The translations under genes and the position numbers were made by a program. Below the pieces are notes generated by a model, which was given only the letters and a program-made list of their open reading frames with translations, was not told where the DNA came from and made no database searches. Shown here one piece after another: positions 42,159-51,171 of a stretch of DNA of 64,000 bases; positions within the stretch are counted from its first letter, which is position 1, and every line of letters starts with the position of its first letter. The stretch is from Alphaproteobacteria bacterium. GTDB taxonomy: Bacteria; Pseudomonadota; Alphaproteobacteria; Micavibrionales; Micavibrionaceae. The stretch spans positions 806,001 to 870,000 of the forward strand of contig JAUHVY010000002.1 of the NCBI GenBank assembly GCA_030424975.1, read 5' to 3'.

Positions 42159-43757
42159 TTACGGTCTATCGTAATTTATTTCCTGACGGATGTATATGTC
42201 ATACGGGTATGACTTACCGTCGAAAATTTGCGTTTGCGCGTAATCTCTCTGATCGATCTCAATAGTTCCCATCAGGCTATAGTTTTTCATTTCTTGGGCA
42301 AATTTTTCATTTTGTTTGAAAAAGGCAATTGTATCAAAATTGGGATTTGCGTCATTTAAATCCAAGCGCTGTATTAGTAATGTCTGTGGCTTATAGCGTC
42401 GCATGTCTTCTGCTACGAAATTGCTATATTTTAAAAATAAGTCTTCTTTTCCTACGCTTACGCCCATGGGCTCATTTTTTGAAACGATGCGTGGCATAAA
42501 CCAAAAAACAGGGAAGCGTGATGCGTGATCTTGTGCGGTGTAAAGGCTGAGTTGTTGAATTATTTCGACATTATCATTCAACATGAAAAATGAGCATGGT
42601 TTCTTGATGCAGTTACGTTTTAACAGTTCCGTCAAAGGGAGCGTTTTAAATTTTTGATGAGACATTGTTTCATCTTGATTGTGGCGTGCATAAGACCCGT
42701 ATAAGAGGCCTGAGCAAATAAGGGTTGCAGCTATCATCAGGCTTATTGGTTTCGGGATTTTTATAAAGCCGAGCAGAACTGATATAAAATCTTGTATCAT
42801 CAGCATACCACCGATGGTCATGAAGACAATAAACGGGGTGAGGTGATAAAAATATCCCATTCCCTGAATGTAGTATGCAAGAACCGATAACGCAGCGCTG
42901 GCGAAGAGCATATTCACATATTTATATGTTGGAGCCTTAATCAGCGTAGACGCTGCGATGAGGCCGCCGGAAACGAATATGGCGTATACTGTTATTTTTG
43001 TGTCTAACCCCAAAGGGTTAGCGAGGTATAGCGTTAATATGTCCGGTAATATAATTGTCAGAAAATCTGGGAAGAACACGTAGAGTGATAATATATACGC
43101 CACAACAAAGCCACAGATATAAACGCAATCACTATCCCACAAGGTGCTGATGCGACGTTGCTTTAAGAGGCGTAAGAAAATCATAAAGCCCGGAACGATG
43201 TAATAGTGTGGCTTTACCATTAGGAAAAACGCCCCGATCATCAATGTCAAATGTTTCGATATAACACCGACTTTTTGTTCTTCGTACATTGCCATCTGCA
43301 AGAAGACAAAGGGGGTAAGGGCGGTGATAATGAAGAATTCCTTTTCACCAAAAAACAAGCATAGCGAAATCGTGTTTAAGATGATGAATGTTGCAACAAT
43401 AATATTGCGGTGAAACGGGTGCAGATGGGGTAGGGACTTTGTGTTTTGGCCAAGTAATACTGCACTGAATGTTAAAAAGAATAATGACCATATCACGAGA
43501 GATGAGGAAATATCCAACCCGCCATATTTTGTTAAATAAGCGGGCACCGCATAGATGATAATGCTTAGGGGCGGGTTCGTATCGTAATAGGCCTCGCTCA
43601 TTTTTTCACCTGAAATCAGGTGGATGGCCGATTGCGTCAAAAATAAAATATTGCCGTTAAAGATAAGTTGGCTTTGGATGTAAAACCATGGCAACAAAGC
43701 CAAGATCAGCGCGCCGAAGAATAAAAATGTTGTTTTTCTGTATTGGGGCGCGCTCAT
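42159..43757 (-). CDS. Polytopic membrane protein, possible GT-C-like glycosyltransferase
   Basis: 532 aa with about 10 or more TM segments; early acidic/YYDTNPPLSIIIYAVPAYL region as in GT-C enzymes. Confidence 0.6.
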   Translation of the reverse strand: MSAPQYRKTTFLFFGALILALLPWFYIQSQLIFNGNILFLTQSAIHLISGEKMSEAYYDTNPPLSIIIYAVPAYLTKYGGLDISSSLVIWSLFFLTFSAVLLGQNTKSLPHLHPFHRNIIVATFIILNTISLCLFFGEKEFFIITALTPFVFLQMAMYEEQKVGVISKHLTLMIGAFFLMVKPHYYIVPGFMIFLRLLKQRRISTLWDSDCVYICGFVVAYILSLYVFFPDFLTIILPDILTLYLANPLGLDTKITVYAIFVSGGLIAASTLIKAPTYKYVNMLFASAALSVLAYYIQGMGYFYHLTPFIVFMTIGGMLMIQDFISVLLGFIKIPKPISLMIAATLICSGLLYGSYARHNQDETMSHQKFKTLPLTELLKRNCIKKPCSFFMLNDNVEIIQQLSLYTAQDHASRFPVFWFMPRIVSKNEPMGVSVGKEDLFLKYSNFVAEDMRRYKPQTLLIQRLDLNDANPNFDTIAFFKQNEKFAQEMKNYSLMGTIEIDQRDYAQTQIFDGKSYPYDIYIRQEINYDRP

Positions 43758-43775
43758 CTTAATTTAATGTCCTGC

Positions 43776-45590
43776 TTATACGAGGGTTTTATCAAACGCC
43801 GCCGCATCAGGTGAAAGGATCATTTCGTTATGCGCTTTACCTGACGGGATCATCGGGAAACAGTTCTCCTTTTGATCAACGCAAACATCTACAATCGTGA
43901 CGCGGTCTGTGTTCATCATCTCTTCGATTACACCATCAAGCTCGTCGACTGTTTGTGCGCGTAAACCGATACCGCCATAGGCTTCGGCCAGTTTCACAAA
44001 ATCCGGCAAGCTTTCAGTGTAACTTTCCGAATAGCGTTCGCCATGTAAAAGTTCCTGCCACTGACGCACCATACCCATCCATTGGTTATTCAGGATGAAA
44101 ATTTTCACGGGCAGTCGGTATTGAACGGCGGTGCTCATTTCCTGAATATTCATCAGGATAGATGCCTCGCCGGCCACATCAACAACGAATGCATCCGGAT
44201 GTGCCATTTGCACACCAACAGCAGCGGGAAGGCCATAACCCATTGTGCCCAATCCTCCCGATGTCATCCAACGGTTGGGTTCGTTAAACGGCAGGAATTG
44301 TGCCGCCCACATTTGGTGCTGTCCAACTTCTGTCGTGACATATGTATCGCGTTTATCCTTTTCCATGAAGTGACGCAAACGCTCCAATGCGTATTGCGGC
44401 TTAATGATGGTTTTGTCTTTTTTGTACGCCAAGCAATTCTTTGAACGCCATGTATTGATCTGCGCCCACCATTTTGTCATGGCGTCTGCATCGGCTTTGT
44501 ATCCTTTTTTCTTCCATACATCGATCATGGCACGCAGGGCGCTGGCGGCATCGGCAACAATAGGGATATCAATCTGGATGTTTTTATTGATCGAGCTGGC
44601 GTCAATATCAACATGGATCTTCTCGGAATTCGGAGAGAACTTATCGGTGCGTCCTGTGACGCGGTCATCAAAACGTGCACCGATATTGATCATGACATCA
44701 CAATCATGCATCGCCCAGTTCGCCTCGAATGTGCCGTGCATACCAAGCATACCAAGCCATTCTTTCTCGCGCGCAGGATATGCACCCAAGCCCATAAGTG
44801 TAGAAGTAACGGGGAAGCCTGTTAATTTCACAAATTCGCGGAGTAATTCACTAGCCTCAGGACCTGAATTGATTACACCGCCGCCTGTATAAAATACAGG
44901 GCGCTTTGCACTTGCCATCAACGCTACGGCTTCTTCGATGGCTTCCATATCCGGCTCGGTTTCTGGGCGGTAATGCGTGTGCATTTTGGCTTCTTTAGCA
45001 TTCACGTAATCGCCGTTTGCGAATTGAATATCTTTTGGAATATCGATCACTACGGGGCCCGGGCGACCTGACCGTGCAATGTGAAAGGCTTCGTGAACAA
45101 CGCTGGCCAATTCATTAACGTCTTTCACCAAATAGTTATGCTTTGTACATGGGCGTGTAATACCAACAGTATCGGCTTCTTGGAATGCGTCTGTCCCGAT
45201 CAGGAAGCTTGGAACCTGTCCGGTTAGGCAGACAAGGGGAATGGAATCCAGCATCGCATCGGCCAAACCGGTAACGGCATTTGTTGCGCCGGGGCCTGAT
45301 GTTACAAGGGCGCAACCAACCTTACCGGTTGAGCGTGCATATCCTTCGGCAGCATGCAGCGCGCCGCCTTCTTGTCGAACCAAAACGTGTTTGATTTTTT
45401 TCGATTTGAAAATTTCATCATAAATCGGCAGCACAGCACCACCCGGATAACCGAAAATTGTATCAACGCCTTGTTCGACCAATGCATTAATAACCATCTC
45501 CGCACCTGTCATTTCCTTGGCTTTCGCCTTGGGTTTTGACGGTGTAATCTTGGCGATAATACTTTCCTGTTTCTTTGCTTTACTGCTCAT
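43776..45590 (-). CDS. ilvB: Acetolactate synthase large subunit
   Basis: TPP enzyme: FGYPGGAVLPIYDEI, RQEGGALHAAEGYARSTGKVGCALVTSGPGATN; MSSKAKK start chosen, 45605 also possible. Confidence 0.96.
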   Translation of the reverse strand: MSSKAKKQESIIAKITPSKPKAKAKEMTGAEMVINALVEQGVDTIFGYPGGAVLPIYDEIFKSKKIKHVLVRQEGGALHAAEGYARSTGKVGCALVTSGPGATNAVTGLADAMLDSIPLVCLTGQVPSFLIGTDAFQEADTVGITRPCTKHNYLVKDVNELASVVHEAFHIARSGRPGPVVIDIPKDIQFANGDYVNAKEAKMHTHYRPETEPDMEAIEEAVALMASAKRPVFYTGGGVINSGPEASELLREFVKLTGFPVTSTLMGLGAYPAREKEWLGMLGMHGTFEANWAMHDCDVMINIGARFDDRVTGRTDKFSPNSEKIHVDIDASSINKNIQIDIPIVADAASALRAMIDVWKKKGYKADADAMTKWWAQINTWRSKNCLAYKKDKTIIKPQYALERLRHFMEKDKRDTYVTTEVGQHQMWAAQFLPFNEPNRWMTSGGLGTMGYGLPAAVGVQMAHPDAFVVDVAGEASILMNIQEMSTAVQYRLPVKIFILNNQWMGMVRQWQELLHGERYSESYTESLPDFVKLAEAYGGIGLRAQTVDELDGVIEEMMNTDRVTIVDVCVDQKENCFPMIPSGKAHNEMILSPDAAAFDKTLV

Positions 45591-45661
45591 AATCTTTATT
45601 CCCATTTTTTGCCGTTTGTAACCTAACGTATTTCAATTCATTTGTTGAGTGTTTTTACGCA

Positions 45662-45691
45662 TAAAAAAACGCCCCGTATATGCGGAGCGTG
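45662..45691 (-). terminator. Attenuator-type terminator in the ilvB leader
   Basis: Minus strand ACGCTCCG CATATA CGGGGCGT (8 bp, one G-U) followed by TTTTTTTAT, between leader ORF and ilvB. Confidence 0.8.
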
Positions 45692-45719
45692 TGTTTTTAA
45701 AAACTTGGTAAACCTTGTT

Positions 45720-45803
45720 TTAAACGTGCACGCTCCCTTGCCCGACCAGTAGGACGACCAGCAGGTTCACGACGACGTTAACAATGTTAAATAAATTTTT
45801 CAT
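45720..45803 (-). CDS. ilv operon leader peptide MKNLFNIVNVVVNLLVVLLVGQGSVHV
   Basis: 27-aa ORF with 15/27 residues V/L/I, ending 28 nt before the terminator hairpin, directly upstream of ilvB. Confidence 0.82.
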   Translation of the reverse strand: MKNLFNIVNVVVNLLVVLLVGQGSVHV

Positions 45804-46480
45804 GAATTGACGCTACATCACGGAAAAAAATCCTGCAAGTATTTTTTGTGTTTCTATTTTCAGGAGGGTAACGGAAACAAAAAAACTCCTCCGTTTTCAC
45901 GAAGAAGTTCTATGCCACCGTGGCGGAGAGATATGAAGGTTAGGAAGAAGCTTTCGAAAAAACACAATCCATATACATGCGAGCACATATAATGATTTGG
46001 TTTTTGGTGACCGGCTTCTACCATCGTCTTGTCTTGCCGTTTCAAAGATACCCTAACCACTTGAAAAATGTTACGAAACACACACGGTATTTCTTCACGC
46101 AACAATTTCTTATCGCTACAACATCTCGATAACTCAAGGCGCAAGGCCTATCGGTAATCTCGGCAAACCGAAATGCAATGCATTTCAGGGTGTTGGCGGT
46201 TCAAAACCGATATGAAAGCCACGGAGGTTTTCAAAGTTTTAAAGGCCAACATATCCGACTTAACCTTCATGCAATCGCAATAAGTCACCAGCATAGTTAC
46301 GTTCCGAACCGCGCACCCCTTCCGAAGATTGCGGATGACCCGTAACCGCACGAAACTGCGACTACATTCGAACAAACCTCGAAAGGATGTTCTGTTAAGG
46401 AATAATTCCTTGGATGAGTTGATGTTGCCAATTTTTAAGTCTTTACGCAACAATTTTCTTATATTTTTCAATACCTTAAC

Positions 46481-46567
46481 TTATCCACCGGCAGAATATG
46501 AAAAAAGGCAATAAATCAAAAACCGTGCAGCACTTATCCACAGGATGTGCATAACTTCTGTGTATGA
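46481..46567. promoter_or_regulatory. Cluster of DnaA-box-like 9-mers
   Basis: TTATCCACC 46481-46489; TTATCCACA 46534-46542; TGTGCATAA 46546-46554 (TTATGCACA on minus); TGTGTATGA 46559-46567 (1 mismatch); AT-rich flank 46450-46480. Confidence 0.5.
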
Positions 46568-46675
46568 AATTCACATGGTGTGGGGGCTTTTTTTTGAGGA
46601 CAGGCCATTAAGTACACGAATCGCACAGATAATGAAACCCTAAAATCTTAAATAATCGACTTTTGTACATCAATA

Positions 46676-47575
46676 TTATGTGGCGTCGTTTTTCAAAACC
46701 TGATTTCTAAACCATGTTACTTGTTGTTTGGCATATTGGCGCGTGCGGGCTTGTGCCTTTTCAACGGCGTCTTCTTTGCTGGTTTCACCTTTGATATAGG
46801 CCAAAAGCTCCCGATAGCCTAATGCATTTTTGAGTGGAACATTCTCATTCACTTCGCCGCTTTCGATACGTTTGCTAAAGGCTTCGACTTCTTCTAATGC
46901 GCCGTTGTCCAACATCCAAACAAATCTATCATTGCATCGTTGATGTTGAACGGGGCGTTCGGGGATAATGATTTCAACTTCGAAATTCCAATTCTCAGGG
47001 GGTGCAAGACGGCTGAGTTTTTGCCACTCGGACAGGCTTTTTCCTGTGGCTTCTAAAACTTCCCATGCACGCACCAAACGCGCGGTATGATAGGGGTGAA
47101 AACGCGCAGCCATAACGGGATCACGTTTTTCAAGTTCGGCATGAAAGGCGGGGTTGCCTAATTCCTGTTGTTTTGCAACCGCCGCATCACGCACATCTTG
47201 CGGCACATCGGGCATGGGCGATAACCCCTCCATCAGTGCTTTAATATAAAGCCCTGATCCGCCGACGATGATCGGCGCCTTTCCTTGCTTTAGTACATCA
47301 TGGATGATTGGCTCTACAATTTCACGCCAGTTTCCTGCGCTGCAGGCTTCGTTTGGGTGTAAATGGCTGTAGAGGACATGCGGTGCCTGCGCTAAATCCT
47401 CGTGGGGCGGCTGCGCGGTGAGAATTTGTAAGCCGTCATATATTTGCATGGAATCACAATTTATGATGATCCCGTCATTTTTATCCGCAAGGGCAAGGGC
47501 GTGCGCCGACTTTCCGCTTGCCGTCGGCCCGCCGATAATGTGTATTGTGTGTTGTTGTGTATCGCTTTTTACCAT
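46676..47575 (-). CDS. miaA: tRNA dimethylallyltransferase
   Basis: IHIIGGPTASGKSAHALALA; INCDSMQIYDGLQILTAQP; start at MVKSDTQ (47575) more likely than 47626. Confidence 0.93.
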   Translation of the reverse strand: MVKSDTQQHTIHIIGGPTASGKSAHALALADKNDGIIINCDSMQIYDGLQILTAQPPHEDLAQAPHVLYSHLHPNEACSAGNWREIVEPIIHDVLKQGKAPIIVGGSGLYIKALMEGLSPMPDVPQDVRDAAVAKQQELGNPAFHAELEKRDPVMAARFHPYHTARLVRAWEVLEATGKSLSEWQKLSRLAPPENWNFEVEIIIPERPVQHQRCNDRFVWMLDNGALEEVEAFSKRIESGEVNENVPLKNALGYRELLAYIKGETSKEDAVEKAQARTRQYAKQQVTWFRNQVLKNDAT

Positions 47576-47625
47576 AGCGCGCAGATTATAAGCATATCGA
47601 GTGATGAAAGAGAAGGAAAACGTCA

Positions 47626-48579
47626 ATGACGGGTGATCAGGACTTGAAAAAAGGCGAAAAAACAGCGCCGATCCGTCATAATAACATAGAGCTTGCGATC
47701 CTTTTCTCCGTTCTTGCTTTCGCCGCCTTTGCTGTCAGTGATGCATGGCGTAAATATGTCGCCAATATTATGGGGTATAATATTCTTGATATCCTGTTCT
47801 GGCAGGCTGTTTGCGGGATGGTTGTTATTATTATCCTTGCGCCGTTTATGGGCGGGTTTGCAACGTTGATTGATCGTCGCAATATGAAATGGCAAATGAT
47901 CCGCGGGACGTTAATTGCCCTGAATACCAGTTTTTCTCTGGCCGCTATCAGTCAGGTTCCCATCGTTGATGCCTATACGATTTTCTTTTTAACGCCGTTT
48001 ATGGTGTGTATTTGGGGTGTTTTAATCTTTAAAGAGCCAATCGGCATGTATCGCATTCTGGCCATCCTTGGCGGTTTTATAGGTGGGTTTGTGGCATTTC
48101 GCCCCGGCTTCGTTGATATTGATCCGGCCTATGGTTATGCGGTGGTGTGCGTGTTTACGTTTTCATCTGCCAATGTCTTGGCGCGCTATATCGGAAAAAC
48201 AGACGGGTTACTGTGTTTTGCCTTTTGGCCGTTTGTCGGCTTGATCGTGGGGGTATTTCTGGCGAATGGTGCGTCTGTTCCACCCGCCCATGATCTGACG
48301 TTCTTTTTATATATGATCATGCTTGGCTGTGCGTATGCCAGTGCGATGGTTTTAATTTCTAAAAGCTATCATCATGCGCCTGTCGCGGTGATCGCGCCGT
48401 ATCAATATGTGCAGATAATTTTTGCATTGTTCCTTGGCTATGTCCTGTTCGGTGATTTCCCCGATATGTTTAAAATTATCGGTGGCGGCATTATTGTATC
48501 ATCGGGTTTGTTGCTGTTTGCGCGCGAACGCCATTTGAAAAAAATAGCTCAAAGAGAGGGCGGCGTTCAGGTGGATTAA
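47626..48579 (+). CDS. EamA/DMT-family transporter
   Basis: Ten TM segments; SLAAISQVPIVDAYTIFFLTPFMVCIWGVLIFKEPIGMYR. Confidence 0.87.
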   Translation: MTGDQDLKKGEKTAPIRHNNIELAILFSVLAFAAFAVSDAWRKYVANIMGYNILDILFWQAVCGMVVIIILAPFMGGFATLIDRRNMKWQMIRGTLIALNTSFSLAAISQVPIVDAYTIFFLTPFMVCIWGVLIFKEPIGMYRILAILGGFIGGFVAFRPGFVDIDPAYGYAVVCVFTFSSANVLARYIGKTDGLLCFAFWPFVGLIVGVFLANGASVPPAHDLTFFLYMIMLGCAYASAMVLISKSYHHAPVAVIAPYQYVQIIFALFLGYVLFGDFPDMFKIIGGGIIVSSGLLLFARERHLKKIAQREGGVQVD

Positions 48580-48584
48580 AAAAA

Positions 48585-48614
48585 AGCCCGCCTCATGATG
48601 AAGCGGGCTCTTTT
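48585..48614. terminator. Bidirectional terminator
   Basis: AGCCCGC..GCGGGCT flanked by A and T tracts. Confidence 0.75.
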
Positions 48615-48630
48615 GTTCAATCATTATTCT

Positions 48631-50115
48631 TTACGGTAAGCGCAGCGCAACAAAGGCTTTTGCGCCATTACTTTCAATCAGCAACAGAACCGAGCTCTTA
48701 CCGTTCTTTTGTGCCTTTTCAATGACATCAACAACATCTTGCGGCTCTGATACCGCTTGTTGGTTAATTTCAACAATCACATTGCCTTTGACCAAGCCCT
48801 TCTTCAAGGCTTCGGAATTTGGCAAGACATCGGTGATAACTATGCCCTTTGTCGTCGCAGGGATGTTGAATTGTTCGCGCAATGTATCATCCAGACTAAG
48901 CATAACAAGGCCGACGCTTGTGGCTTCGACGCCGCGTTGTGATAAAACTGCGTCATCACTTACAAGGCCTTCTTCCTCTGCTTTTTCCAGTTCACCGATT
49001 GTCACGGTCGCGCTGCCCATTTTGCCATCACGCCAGAATTTGACATTGGCCTGCGTGCCGACATCATTTTCCGCCACAATACGCGGCAGGTATTTCATCT
49101 CTCTGATCTCTTGTTGGTTCAATTCGAGGATGATGTCACCCGCCTGCAGACCCGCTTTGTCCGCAGGGCCGTCTTCTGTAATGCTGGCAACCAATGCGCC
49201 TCTTGCTTTATCAAGGCCGAGGCTTTCCGCGATTTCATCTGTCACGGTTTGAATGCGCACGCCCAACCATCCGCGTCGCGTGCGGCCGTATTTAATAATT
49301 TGGTTCACAACGGGGTTTGCAAGGGCAGACGGAATGGAAAAACCGATCCCGACGGAGCCGCCTGTCGGGCTAAAGATTGCCGTGTTAATACCAATGACTT
49401 CGCCCTTCATATTAAAGAGGGGGCCACCCGAGTTACCACGGTTTATCGATGCATCGGTTTGGATGTAATCATCATAGGGGCCGGAATTAATATCACGCGC
49501 TCGCGCCGATACGATACCTGCCGTAACAGAACCGCCCAGGCCGAACGGGTTACCGATGGCCAATGTCCAATCACCGACGCGCAGGATGTCGCTATCGCCG
49601 AAAGATACAGATTTCAGGTCCAAACCTTCGGGGTTTACTTTCAGAACGGCGATATCCGTTTTGTCATCGGTGCCGATAATTTCGGCAGAAATTGTGACAT
49701 CATTATATAAGGTAATTTGCACATCATCGGCATCACGTACAACGTGGTTATTTGTAACGATATACCCGTTTTGTGCATCTACAATGAACCCTGAGCCAAG
49801 CGAAGCAGCAGGGGGCATTGCCATGCCGCCGCCGCGGCGCTGCATGAATTCCTCAAAAAATTCCTCAAACGGCGAGCCTTCGGGGAATTGAGGCATTTGC
49901 GGGTAATCTTCGGGAACCACTGCCTTTTGGGTTGATGAGATATTGACCACCGCTGGCGTTAGTTTTTCGGCGATATCAGCAAAGGTTGCCGGAACCATGC
50001 TGACAACGGGCGGGGATACCTCTTCTGTTACATCCTTCGCCAGAACCGGCGGAGTATGTACAGTTCCGATCAAGGCTGCTGCATATAGTATGAGTGTAAA
50101 TTTTGCATTGCGCAT
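48631..50115 (-). CDS. DegP/DegQ-family periplasmic serine protease (two PDZ)
   Basis: NNHVVRDADDVQITL, TDIAVLKV, QTDASINRGNSGGPLFN; two PDZ-like regions. Confidence 0.94.
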   Translation of the reverse strand: MRNAKFTLILYAAALIGTVHTPPVLAKDVTEEVSPPVVSMVPATFADIAEKLTPAVVNISSTQKAVVPEDYPQMPQFPEGSPFEEFFEEFMQRRGGGMAMPPAASLGSGFIVDAQNGYIVTNNHVVRDADDVQITLYNDVTISAEIIGTDDKTDIAVLKVNPEGLDLKSVSFGDSDILRVGDWTLAIGNPFGLGGSVTAGIVSARARDINSGPYDDYIQTDASINRGNSGGPLFNMKGEVIGINTAIFSPTGGSVGIGFSIPSALANPVVNQIIKYGRTRRGWLGVRIQTVTDEIAESLGLDKARGALVASITEDGPADKAGLQAGDIILELNQQEIREMKYLPRIVAENDVGTQANVKFWRDGKMGSATVTIGELEKAEEEGLVSDDAVLSQRGVEATSVGLVMLSLDDTLREQFNIPATTKGIVITDVLPNSEALKKGLVKGNVIVEINQQAVSEPQDVVDVIEKAQKNGKSSVLLLIESNGAKAFVALRLP

Positions 50116-50158
50116 TTTACTTTCTCCTCGTTGTTGTCAAACAGAATGTGAGTGTAAA

Positions 50159-50190
50159 ACGGGGCTTAAATGCCCCGTAAAACTTTTTTA
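50159..50190 (-). terminator. Terminator after hflC
   Basis: ACGGGGC..GCCCCGT. Confidence 0.6.
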
Positions 50191-50193
50191 GAT

Positions 50194-51150
50194 TTAGTCT
50201 TCGTCAAAATGTTTGAAGAACGCACTATCAGGTGAGAGGATCAAACGTGTTTGAGGGTTTGCCATTGTCTTTTTATAGGCTTCCATGGAACGGATAAAGG
50301 AATAGAAATCCTTATCGACGTTAAATGCTTTTGCATAAATTTTAATCGCTTCCTCATCGCCTTTACCTTTTGTGATTTCGGCATCACGGCGGGCTTCGGC
50401 AAGAATGATCGTGCGCTCTTTTTCTGCGGTTGAGCGGATCTCTAGGGCACGTTCCTCACCTTTTGAGCGGCGTTCTGTCGCGCGCTCATTCAGTTGCGAT
50501 TTCATTTGTTTGACTGTTGACGTTCTCAATTCCGGCGTCAGGTCAGCACGCACAATGCGCACGTCAACAATTTCGATGCCGAGTTTGTCTTCTTGTGTTT
50601 TGTCATTCACGCGGGAACGAATGCGCGACATAATTTGTGTGCGCTGTTCCGACAAAATATCACCAAGCGTCGATTCACCTAAAATTGTGCGGGTGGAGTC
50701 GTTCAAAATGCTTCCCAAACGCGCATTGGCATTTGTAATTGTGCCCAATGTTTTCATGAACTGCAGAGGATCTGTAATACGGTAGCGCGCAAAAGTATCA
50801 ACCACAATCGGTTCACCACTCACGCTTTGAATGGATGGTCCGTTGTCAGCGTCTTCTTCGCCTTCCTCTGTCAGAGCATTACTATTTCGTATACCCATAT
50901 CTGAATGTTCGCTTGAGATCACAACATTTTCTGGTTCGGGATCTATCGATAAAACACGGCTATCGAAATAACGTACATTTTGTACAAACGGTGTTTTGAA
51001 GTGGATGCCAGGGCCGCGTGGCTCACCCTTTGGCTGACCGAGTTGCAGAACCAATGCTTGTTGCGTTTGGTCAACCACGAACAGAGATTGTGATCCGATC
51101 AACAAGGCGACGGCCAAAACTGTAAATAATACGACTGCTTTAAAATTCAT
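50194..51150 (-). CDS. hflC: HflC, FtsH protease modulator
   Basis: SPFH protein: SLFVVDQTQQALVLQLGQPKGEPRGPGIHFKTPFVQNVRYFDSRVL. Confidence 0.94.
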   Translation of the reverse strand: MNFKAVVLFTVLAVALLIGSQSLFVVDQTQQALVLQLGQPKGEPRGPGIHFKTPFVQNVRYFDSRVLSIDPEPENVVISSEHSDMGIRNSNALTEEGEEDADNGPSIQSVSGEPIVVDTFARYRITDPLQFMKTLGTITNANARLGSILNDSTRTILGESTLGDILSEQRTQIMSRIRSRVNDKTQEDKLGIEIVDVRIVRADLTPELRTSTVKQMKSQLNERATERRSKGEERALEIRSTAEKERTIILAEARRDAEITKGKGDEEAIKIYAKAFNVDKDFYSFIRSMEAYKKTMANPQTRLILSPDSAFFKHFDED

Positions 51151-51171
51151 CTTTTTTATCCTTCGTCCTGC

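Noticed and set aside
45860-46144. 94-aa minus ORF in the ilvB-miaA gap
   Set aside because: No plausible domain or RBS; overlaps inverted-repeat sequence.
46148-46471. 107-aa minus ORF in the ilvB-miaA gap
   Set aside because: Arg/Cys-rich with no recognisable domain, no clear RBS, and overlaps candidate regulatory sequence.
48722-49710. Plus-strand ORFs of 176 and 199 aa antisense to degP-like gene
   Set aside because: Shadow ORFs over a strongly supported protease CDS.
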